A DNA stretch of 7,344 bases from Pseudomonadota bacterium (GTDB lineage Bacteria > Myxococcota > UBA9042 > PHBI01). The position numbers and the translations under genes were made by a program. Shown one piece after another: positions 1 to 6,431 of this stretch. Where the stretch lies: the NCBI GenBank assembly GCA_005788935.1, contig SYAK01000255.1, positions 1 to 7,344 of the forward strand, written 5' to 3'. The first letter of the stretch is position 1; every line of letters begins with the position of its first letter. The notes below the pieces were generated by a model that saw nothing but the letters and a program-made list of their open reading frames with translations, was not told the origin of the DNA and did no database searches.

Positions 1-985
1 CGAGACCAAGCCCGGGCAGCTCGTCGACATCACCGGCAACTACTCGGAGTTCTTCGAGAATACGCAGGTCTACCTCGAGACCCTGACGGTCCGCGACGAA
101 ATCGACGTGCCGCTGCCCTACGAGGCCCTGCACCCGCTGCACCTCGCGACGAACGGCCCGCTCGCCGAAATGATGGAGTCGGTCCTCGTCCGAGTCGTCA
201 ACGTCGCCACGACCCACACGAAGCCGGATTGTCCCTTCGAGTTCGGTGAGTTCGAGGTCGGCGGCGGTCTCCGCATCGACGATATGGCCTACCACTGGGA
301 CGCCCGCCTCGGCGACCAGTTCGCGTCCATCACCGGCCCGCTGAACTTCAGCTTCGGCAACCACAAGATCGAGCCGCGCGGCCCCGAGGACGTCGTCGTG
401 ACGCAGCCTGGCGCGTCGACCGGCCTCTCGAAGTGCATCCCGAACGAGTGCCAGGCGCCCGCCGACGCGACCGGCACCCGGGCCGTCATCATCAACGAAA
501 TCATGGCCGACCCGATGGGCAGCGACGTCAACCAGGAGTGGGTTGAGTTGTACAACCCGGGCAGCGCACCCGTCGACGTCGCTGGCTGGCAGCTGCGCGA
601 CTGCGCCACCCAGGCCTGGACCCTGCGCGGCACCGGCCTGTCCATCCCGGCTGGCGGCTTCCTCGTCGTCGGCATGGCGAACAACCCGACCGTCAACGGT
701 GGCGCAGACGTCGATCTGGCCTACGGAAACTCGGCGTTCTACATGCCGAACACCGTCGGCGCCGTGCTGCTCTACGACGGCGCTGGCCTGACCGCCAACC
801 TCGTCGACCAGACGCGTTATTCGCGCTTCGAGGACTGGGCCTCCGTCTTCCGCTCGGGGGCGAGCATGGAGCGCCGCGGCCCCACCTCGAACGGCACCAT
901 CCCGGATGGCTGGGCGCGCGCGACCCGCGAGTACGGGACCGCTGGCAACGAGGGCACGCCCGGAGCCCGCAACAGCGCGCGCTGA
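1..985 (+). CDS. Lamin-tail-domain (LTD) protein with OB-fold-like region, 5' end missing
   Basis: The frame is open from nucleotide 2 to the TGA at 983-985, giving 327 visible residues; the true start lies upstream of the window, and the GTG at 107 is an internal valine. Visible residues 5 to about 130 hold a pattern I associate with OB-fold-like parts of secreted bacterial proteins: GQLVDITGNYSEFF, then LVRVVNVATT, GLRIDDMAYHWDA and SITGPLNFSFGNHKIEPR. Residues about 162-324 match a lamin tail domain (LTD, Pfam PF00932): INEIMADP, EWVELYNPGSAPVDVAGW, and the typical closing GTPGARN. Four cysteines are visible, two of them close together (SKCIPNEC), which fits an exported, disulfide-bonded protein. 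LTD domains in bacteria occur on secreted or surface proteins, sometimes beside nucleases or calcineurin-like phosphoesterases; no catalytic domain is visible here, but one could lie upstream. The specific function is unknown. It is the first visible gene of a possible three-gene plus-strand group. Confidence 0.85.
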   Translation, partial: ETKPGQLVDITGNYSEFFENTQVYLETLTVRDEIDVPLPYEALHPLHLATNGPLAEMMESVLVRVVNVATTHTKPDCPFEFGEFEVGGGLRIDDMAYHWDARLGDQFASITGPLNFSFGNHKIEPRGPEDVVVTQPGASTGLSKCIPNECQAPADATGTRAVIINEIMADPMGSDVNQEWVELYNPGSAPVDVAGWQLRDCATQAWTLRGTGLSIPAGGFLVVGMANNPTVNGGADVDLAYGNSAFYMPNTVGAVLLYDGAGLTANLVDQTRYSRFEDWASVFRSGASMERRGPTSNGTIPDGWARATREYGTAGNEGTPGARNSAR

Positions 986-998
986 GCGCAGTCAGGCT

Positions 999-1024
999 GC
1001 CCGGCCCTTGTCCAGACGCCGGGC
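999..1024 (+). other. GC-rich inverted repeat between the LTD and protease genes
   Basis: Seven bases at 999-1005 (GCCCGGC) are exactly complementary in reverse to 1018-1024 (GCCGGGC), with a 12-base loop. It starts 14 bases after the stop of the LTD gene and ends 17 bases before the ATG of the protease gene. No T-run follows, so it is not a classical intrinsic terminator. It could be a weak attenuator, an RNA-stabilising 3' end, or chance in GC-rich DNA. Confidence 0.3.
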
Positions 1025-1041
1025 GATCATACCCTCGCGCG

Positions 1042-2103
1042 ATGCCCCACGCTATTCGACGGCTTGTCACCGCGCTCGTGTTGCTGTGTCTCATGCTCGG
1101 CCCTGCCGCGTTCGCGGGGCCGTCGGAGGCCGAGCGCGCGCTCGTCGCCACCGCATCGCCGACGCTCACGACGACCCACTTCCGCTTCTTCGGGGCGCCC
1201 GACGTGCGTGGCACCCTCGCGCGGCTCGCGGAAGGAGCCGAGCCGAAGTTCAGTCTCATGTGCAATCGGTTGCGGGTCTGCGACAAGGTGCGCCCGCCGA
1301 TCGACGTCTGGGTCGCCGAAGACGCCTTCAGCTTCGCGGAGGCCTTCCCGGAGCCCTCGCCGATGTCGGAGTGGGCCGCGGGCGTGACCTTCCTCGACGC
1401 GCAGCGCATCGTCCTCCGGGCCCACGGAACCGCGGTCTTTACGCTGCAGGAGACCTTTGACCACGAGCTCGCCCACGTCCTGACCCACGTCTTCTCGCGC
1501 GAGGGGCACGCGGACGGAGGCGCGCGGACGCACTGGCCGCGCTGGTTCGCCGAGGGGCTCGCCATCTGGCTGTCGGGCGAGTCCCCCGGCGAGCGGCTCG
1601 ACCAGGCCCTGCGCGCGGCTGGCACCGGGTCACTGCTCGAGCCCGAGAGGGTCATCGAAGATTTCCCGATCGAGGGTTCGGGGGTGTCAACCGCGTACGC
1701 GCAGGCCGCGCTGGCCGTGCGGTGGCTCGTGCGCGAGCGGGGGCCCGAGGCGGTCCTGGCGGCGCTCGGGCCACTCGCGGCGGCGCCGGATTTCGCGACC
1801 ACCTTCGAGGCGCGGTTTGGCATCTCACCCGAGGCGTCGGTCGCGCGCGGCTCGGAGGTCGTCGACACCGGCGCCTCGTTTTTTTACCTGTTCTGGGACG
1901 GACAGCTCATCTGGGGCCTCGCGACCGTCATCTTCCTGCTCGCGGCGTGGTGGCGCCTGCGCGAACGGCGGGCCCAGATGGCCGCCCTCGGAGCCGCCGA
2001 AGCCGCCGCCGTCTCGGCCGAGGACGAGGCCCTCGCGGCCGTGTGGCAGGCGAGCGAGGACGAGCCGACCGTGCGACAGCCCTCGGATCTGCCGCTGTCC
2101 TGA
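1042..2103 (+). CDS. Membrane-anchored gluzincin metalloprotease, peptidase MA-like family
   Basis: Predicted 353-residue zinc metalloprotease acting outside the cytoplasmic membrane. Residues 1-25 look like a Sec signal peptide (basic HAIRR, then a hydrophobic run, cleavage after AFA). The zinc site is HELAH at 141-145 (ligands H141 and H145, catalytic E142), followed by WFAEGLAIWLSG with E171 as the likely third ligand. This spacing and the later AYAQAALAVRWLV helix (219-230) resemble the peptidase MA-like group (PF13485 type). Residues about 287-304 form a transmembrane segment, followed by basic RLRERR and an Ala/Glu-rich tail (about 310-353). Together these imply a type I topology with the catalytic domain outside and the tail in the cytoplasm. 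The ATG at 1042 gives the signal peptide directly, although no good Shine-Dalgarno sequence precedes it. The gene sits 56 bases after the LTD gene and 112 bases before the lipoprotein gene. The substrate is unknown. A seven-T run at 1879-1885 lies just before the membrane segment. Confidence 0.85.
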   Translation: MPHAIRRLVTALVLLCLMLGPAAFAGPSEAERALVATASPTLTTTHFRFFGAPDVRGTLARLAEGAEPKFSLMCNRLRVCDKVRPPIDVWVAEDAFSFAEAFPEPSPMSEWAAGVTFLDAQRIVLRAHGTAVFTLQETFDHELAHVLTHVFSREGHADGGARTHWPRWFAEGLAIWLSGESPGERLDQALRAAGTGSLLEPERVIEDFPIEGSGVSTAYAQAALAVRWLVRERGPEAVLAALGPLAAAPDFATTFEARFGISPEASVARGSEVVDTGASFFYLFWDGQLIWGLATVIFLLAAWWRLRERRAQMAALGAAEAAAVSAEDEALAAVWQASEDEPTVRQPSDLPLS

Positions 2104-2199
2104 CGACGCCGAGCGACGTCTCCGTCCGGGAACACACCGTCAGGCGTGCGGGTTGAGTCGCGCCCGAAGCTGTGGCACGACACGGCATACCGACAGGAT

Positions 2200-2204
2200 G
2201 GAGG
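2200..2204 (+). promoter_or_regulatory. Ribosome binding site favouring the start at 2216
   Basis: GGAGG at 2200-2204 ends 11 bases before the ATG at 2216, somewhat long but workable. An alternative in-frame ATG at 2198 overlaps this motif and has only a weak AGG upstream. Starting at 2216 also places a basic N-terminus and the hydrophobic stretch correctly for a lipoprotein signal peptide, so 2216 is preferred. In the 112-base gap before it I see no convincing promoter. Confidence 0.5.
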
Positions 2205-2215
2205 CGTCGAGGCGC

Positions 2216-5200
2216 ATGAAGGCAACGCTGCGAGATGGGGCTGTCGCGAGTGTGCTGGCCGCCGTGGCCAGCGGGTGTGGATGGCTGCTGCCGGACGCGG
2301 CCGAGCAGACACCCGCGGGCGTGAACGTGCCGTTCGAGACGGTCGACGTCGGCGTGACCTGCGAAAACGGATATACGTTTCAGAACCTGAAACATGCGCC
2401 AGAGGGCGCACTTCTTGCCGAGTTCGACCAGGGCATCCTGAGCTCCACCGACGCGGGGCGACGCTGGGAGCGACTCGACATCGGCGATCCGGGCTTCGAG
2501 GGCCTCTCCTTCCTGCGCGACTCCGCCTGGCGGGCCATCCACTTTCAGGACGCCCGGACGTGGACCTTGCGGTCGCAAGCCTGGCAGGTCGGGACGTCGC
2601 CCATCACCATCGCGATCACCGAGGACGCGGGAAACACGTGGCAGACCGCGGTCATCATGGACCGCCCCGAGATCCCCGGATACCTGCAGAGCGACGGCTA
2701 CAGGCTCCCGGATGGACGGTTCGTGGTCAGCGGCGAGCTCGGTCTTCACCTGCTCAAGTCGGACGGCAGCGCGCCCCGCTTCCTGTCACCGGTCGCACGC
2801 ATGACGATGGCCGGGCCGCGCGGCATCCTCGCCCGCGAAGTGCCGGGCGGGATGTGGCCAGTGCTCTTCGAGACGGCCAATCTGGACGACCCGACGATGG
2901 GCGACGCGCGCGCCATCGAGGTGCCGGTTCCCGACCCGGGCGACCCGTCTGGTGCCGAGCTCCTGACAAGGGTCCACGGGGCGGCGGACCTGCGGGCCGA
3001 CGGCACCCTCGCGGTCATGTCGGCCCAATTCATCCCCGTGCGCGAGGGAGGGGCCTGGCGTCGCTTCCCGCGCCCGACGGAGCCCAACATCCAGGGTGAC
3101 TTCGTCGCGAGCAACATCGAACGGCTCTGGCTCCTGGGAGACGACGTCTGGTTCGCGCGCCCGGTGTCGCAGCGCGAGGCGTCTGGCGGGCTGACCTTCG
3201 GGTTCGAGACCTTCCGCATCCGCGGGGCCCTCCGTGGGGGTGCGGGCGTGTTGGAGCGTGTCCGCTTTGCGGCGGGGGCAGAGCGGTTCGACGCCCCGCT
3301 GACGTTCACCGAGTCGCATGCGAGCGGGGCCCCCTCCCGCGCGGTGCTGCTGCAGGTCGACCCGACCCTGAAGCGTTCGGGGACGCTCGTCTGCCAGCTC
3401 GACGACACGCCCTCGGGGCCCCCGGTCGCCGACCTCGTGACCGGCAGCCCGGCCGCCTGGGAGGCCGGCCGCCTGTACCTCCACGCGCGCCGCGGCGCCT
3501 ATTCGGAAGTCGGCGACCGCTTCGCGCTGCGCGAGGACGGGCACGCCTTCGTCGGGAACTGGCGCCACCTGCTCGGCGCTCCGCCACCGGCCAAGCCCCT
3601 CCTCGACGTGTACGCCCGCTACGACGACGCGGGGGCGCGGATCTCGGGCCTATCGACGCAGCGGGGGCTCGAGGTCTTCGTCAACACCTTTGGCCGCGAC
3701 ACGCAGACCCCCGAGCTGCGCATTCGGGAGGTCTCGCCACGGCTCGGCACGGTGTTCTCCGCCACCCTGGGGCAGAACGAGCCAGCGCCCGGGCGCCCGA
3801 CGCAGCCGCTCGGCGACGTGTACGGCGTGACCCACATCGAGGGCGAGACCCTGTTCGCGACCCTCGGGGGAACCTGGCCCCGCAGCGCCTCCGAGCCGCT
3901 GCGTGCCATCTCGAAGCCGCTGCCAGGACTCGCGGCCGCCTCCCCCGCGGGCTACGCCATCTTCAAGCGCAAGATCGGGGCCCGCAAGGTCCACCTCGCG
4001 CCCGAGCTCGGCTGGGTCACGGCGCTTGGCCTCGCGCGCCTCGGAGACGGCGAGCTGCCGCCAGAGTCCGCCTGCGACGCCGAGCGTGGCGACGTGAGCG
4101 GCTGCATCCTGTACCCGGGCGAGGCGACGCAGGTCGCGATGGACAGCGCTGGCTGGCTCTACGTGGTCGACGGGCGTCAGGGGCTCGTCGCGCGCCGCCA
4201 CCGCGACGCTGAGGCCTGGGAGACGGTCGCGGACGGCTTCGTGCACCCCTCCGACCTCCTCCTGCGCCAGGAGGGCGATTTGACCCGGGTGTACGTGCTC
4301 GACGGCGATGTCTGGGCCTTCGAGGTTCAGGCGGGCCTCGTCGCGAGCCGTCGCGCGGCCTCGGCGATGACGCCCTACCTGTCCCTCTTCCGGGATCCTG
4401 CCGAGGACCGTGTGGAGGCCCCGCTCGACGGCTGGCCGCCGCGCGACCTCGACACCTGTACCCGCGGAGCCGAGCCGTGCTTCTCGTCAAGCAACTGGGA
4501 CCACAGTGACCCGAACCTCGCGCCCTGGCAGGGCTTCATCCGCATCGGTGGCGATGACACCGACGCCTCGATCTGCCTGAGGGGAGAGGGCTTCGGGACC
4601 TCGGGCACGCTGTTCGCCGAGGGCCGCCCGGTCCCCACCTACAGCTGGTCGAACGCGAACCTCTGCTTCCACTCGTCCGGGGTCCCGTCGACCCCGAAGC
4701 TTGGGACGCTCTGGGTGAAGCGCGCCGACGGGCGGTCGTCCCAGGCGGCCCCCTACCTCATCCTCGACCTGCGACCTGGCGCGCCGGCCGTCTTTCCGAA
4801 GCCGCCTGCCCTGCCCTGGTCGGACAAGACGGCGCGGGTCCTCACCAGCTGCCGAAGCGGCCGCGCCGAGGGCTGCGCCCTCACCATCTACGGCAACCTC
4901 GACAGCGTTCCCCAGCCGGTCGTCGCGAAGATCGGCGGCCTCGACGCCCCGCTCCTGCGCAAGCGCTACGCGAGCTACGTCTTCGCGTGGCCTGAGGGCC
5001 TGGCACCTGGCCGGCACCCCTTTGACCTCGTGGGCCTGACTGGCGAAGTCGAGCTGCTCGACCACGACAAGCAGACCCTCGCGCGCGCCTACGTCGACGG
5101 GCTCGGCGTACCCGACCACGGGCAGACCATGGCGATCGTCGGCGGCGAGCCCCTCGCGGTCATCCGCGAAGGCAACTGGACTGCGACGTCGGACGGCACG

Positions 5201-6370
5201 AAGATCCCGAACGGCATCACGATTCAGGTGACGAGCCTCGATGCGGGCGGGCGGCACGGCGTGCTCCCCGACGACCAGCTGTCGCTGTCGGAGGACCTGC
5301 CGCGGCTCATCGCGGAGGGTGACGGGGCGCTGCTCGCGGTCAGGCGCGCGCGCTATTCGCGCAGCGACGTCTTTGGGTCGGGACAGACCGTCATCCAGGA
5401 TTACGCGCTCGTGCGTCCCGTGACGGCCGGGCTCTTTCGCATGGCCTACGACGCGGCGGGCGTGCCGCGCTGGAGCGCGCTGCCGAACGTGCCCATCCCC
5501 GACGGCTCTGAGACGGGCGCGCTGATGGCGGTCACGACGCACGCGGGCGAGCCCTGGATCGTGCTCGCGGGCGCGGGCGGCGCCGAGACCTTCCTGATGC
5601 GGCTGACCCCCGACGGCTGGGTCACGGGCGCCACGGTGCCGGGAGAGGCGCTGCACGTGACGGTGGCCGGGTCGCGCCTCCATGTCCTGACCGCCACCCA
5701 CGCCCATCGCGTCGACCTCGGCGCCGAGGTGCCGGTCGGTCCCGCCATCCCGCTTCCCGATGGCGTCCGCGCGGCGGGTCCGCACGGTGACGGCCTCGCC
5801 GTCGCGACCGAGACCGGAGACGTCGCGACGCTGCACACGCTCACACCCGGCGGCGACGCCTTCACGTCACGCGCGGACCTCCCGACCGTCCCGGGCCTCT
5901 TCACCGAGACACCGGACGTCTTTCGGGGCGGCCGCATGCAGCCAGGCCTCTCGGCCGTCGTCGGTGACGGCGTGCGCGTCTGGGTGGCGGTCGCGCGCCG
6001 CGTCTTGGACGTCCCCGAGGGCGGACAGTCCTTCCCGGAGGACCGCGGGCTGCGCCTTCTCCGCTGGGAAGGGGGCGGCTGGACCGTCTCCGGAGAGGTC
6101 GCCGACGGCGGGATCTACCCGCGCTGCACGGGCGCCATCTGGGACAACGCCTCCCGCGCGCGGACCTGCTACGACCCCAACGGCGGCATGAAATACGGGT
6201 GCACGCTCTTCGCCTGCCAGGTCGAGTCCCTCGGTCACGCCCCGCGCCGCGCCGCCGCGGGCCACGTCAGCCTCATGCCGCACGACGGTCGCCTCGAGGT
6301 CTTCTTCGACAGCGTCTTCGGACCGCAGACCCTCGATGGCGGCAGTGATACGCAACGCGTGACGTGGTAA
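2216..6370 (+). CDS. Very large predicted lipoprotein with beta-propeller-like and IPT/TIG-like regions
   Basis: Predicted 1384-residue surface or periplasmic lipoprotein of unknown function. The N-terminus (K2, R6, then GAVASVLAAVASGC) is a lipoprotein signal with the lipidated cysteine at C21; the -3 residue is Ala rather than the more usual Leu. Two Asp-box (BNR) motifs are visible: S77-T-D-A-G-R-R-W84 and T135-E-D-A-G-N-T-W142, typical of sialidase-, Ycf48- or sortilin-type propellers. Residues about 637-707 look like NHL-type blades (VAMDSAGWLYVVDG, then FVHPSDLLL and RVYVLDGDVWAFEV). Residues about 784-850 resemble an IPT/TIG immunoglobulin-like domain (ICLRGEGFG, then an even beta pattern), and about 875-960 may be a second one. 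The remainder to 1384 is beta-rich and propeller-like. Apart from C21 there are 14 cysteines, often closely spaced pairs, suggesting disulfides. No catalytic motif was recognised; binding or scaffolding is more likely than catalysis, though that is inference. The frame is open upstream to 1817, but that part is not coding-like. Start 2216 was chosen for the lipobox and the GGAGG. The gene converges with metH. Confidence 0.8.
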   Translation: MKATLRDGAVASVLAAVASGCGWLLPDAAEQTPAGVNVPFETVDVGVTCENGYTFQNLKHAPEGALLAEFDQGILSSTDAGRRWERLDIGDPGFEGLSFLRDSAWRAIHFQDARTWTLRSQAWQVGTSPITIAITEDAGNTWQTAVIMDRPEIPGYLQSDGYRLPDGRFVVSGELGLHLLKSDGSAPRFLSPVARMTMAGPRGILAREVPGGMWPVLFETANLDDPTMGDARAIEVPVPDPGDPSGAELLTRVHGAADLRADGTLAVMSAQFIPVREGGAWRRFPRPTEPNIQGDFVASNIERLWLLGDDVWFARPVSQREASGGLTFGFETFRIRGALRGGAGVLERVRFAAGAERFDAPLTFTESHASGAPSRAVLLQVDPTLKRSGTLVCQLDDTPSGPPVADLVTGSPAAWEAGRLYLHARRGAYSEVGDRFALREDGHAFVGNWRHLLGAPPPAKPLLDVYARYDDAGARISGLSTQRGLEVFVNTFGRDTQTPELRIREVSPRLGTVFSATLGQNEPAPGRPTQPLGDVYGVTHIEGETLFATLGGTWPRSASEPLRAISKPLPGLAAASPAGYAIFKRKIGARKVHLAPELGWVTALGLARLGDGELPPESACDAERGDVSGCILYPGEATQVAMDSAGWLYVVDGRQGLVARRHRDAEAWETVADGFVHPSDLLLRQEGDLTRVYVLDGDVWAFEVQAGLVASRRAASAMTPYLSLFRDPAEDRVEAPLDGWPPRDLDTCTRGAEPCFSSSNWDHSDPNLAPWQGFIRIGGDDTDASICLRGEGFGTSGTLFAEGRPVPTYSWSNANLCFHSSGVPSTPKLGTLWVKRADGRSSQAAPYLILDLRPGAPAVFPKPPALPWSDKTARVLTSCRSGRAEGCALTIYGNLDSVPQPVVAKIGGLDAPLLRKRYASYVFAWPEGLAPGRHPFDLVGLTGEVELLDHDKQTLARAYVDGLGVPDHGQTMAIVGGEPLAVIREGNWTATSDGTKIPNGITIQVTSLDAGGRHGVLPDDQLSLSEDLPRLIAEGDGALLAVRRARYSRSDVFGSGQTVIQDYALVRPVTAGLFRMAYDAAGVPRWSALPNVPIPDGSETGALMAVTTHAGEPWIVLAGAGGAETFLMRLTPDGWVTGATVPGEALHVTVAGSRLHVLTATHAHRVDLGAEVPVGPAIPLPDGVRAAGPHGDGLAVATETGDVATLHTLTPGGDAFTSRADLPTVPGLFTETPDVFRGGRMQPGLSAVVGDGVRVWVAVARRVLDVPEGGQSFPEDRGLRLLRWEGGGWTVSGEVADGGIYPRCTGAIWDNASRARTCYDPNGGMKYGCTLFACQVESLGHAPRRAAAGHVSLMPHDGRLEVFFDSVFGPQTLDGGSDTQRVTW

Positions 6371-6383
6371 CGCGCGACGCGTC

Positions 6384-6431
6384 GGGTGAGGGCCCCCGCC
6401 GAGCGGGAGGCCCCCAGGGCGCGTCTCACCC
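6384..6431. terminator. GC-rich nested hairpin between convergent genes, possible bidirectional terminator
   Basis: An inner stem pairs 6390-6399 with 6403-6413 (ten pairs, one bulged A at 6408, three-base loop CGA). An outer seven-base repeat, GGGTGAG at 6384-6390 and CTCACCC at 6425-6431, could enclose it or compete with it, since both use base 6390. The hairpin lies just after the lipoprotein stop codon and its outer arm covers the metH stop codon. No T-run is present on either strand, so factor-independent termination is not proven; a role as an RNA 3'-end stabiliser is also possible. Confidence 0.45.

Noticed and set aside
693..1868. Minus-strand open frame (391 codons) opposite the LTD and protease genes
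   Set aside because: Ser/Arg/Ala-rich shadow; the plus-strand genes here show clear domains and motifs.
2173..2188. Sigma-54-like promoter TGGCAC followed by GGCAT
   Set aside because: The GG (2174-2175) and GC (2185-2186) elements are 9 bases apart, whereas sigma-54 promoters need 10, and the T residues before GC are missing.
2153..2191. TTGAGT and CATACC as a -35/-10 pair before the lipoprotein gene
   Set aside because: The spacing is about 27 bases, far beyond the usual 16-18, and no better -10 lies at the right distance.
1817..2215. Upstream extension of the lipoprotein reading frame
   Set aside because: It overlaps the protease gene in another frame, has shadow-like composition, and would bury the lipoprotein signal peptide. 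The start at 2216, or less likely 2198, fits far better.
4487..5836. Long minus-strand open frame (449 codons) opposite the lipoprotein gene
   Set aside because: Arg-, Gly- and Asp-rich composition without recognisable domains; GC-rich codon use in the plus-strand gene creates such open antisense frames.
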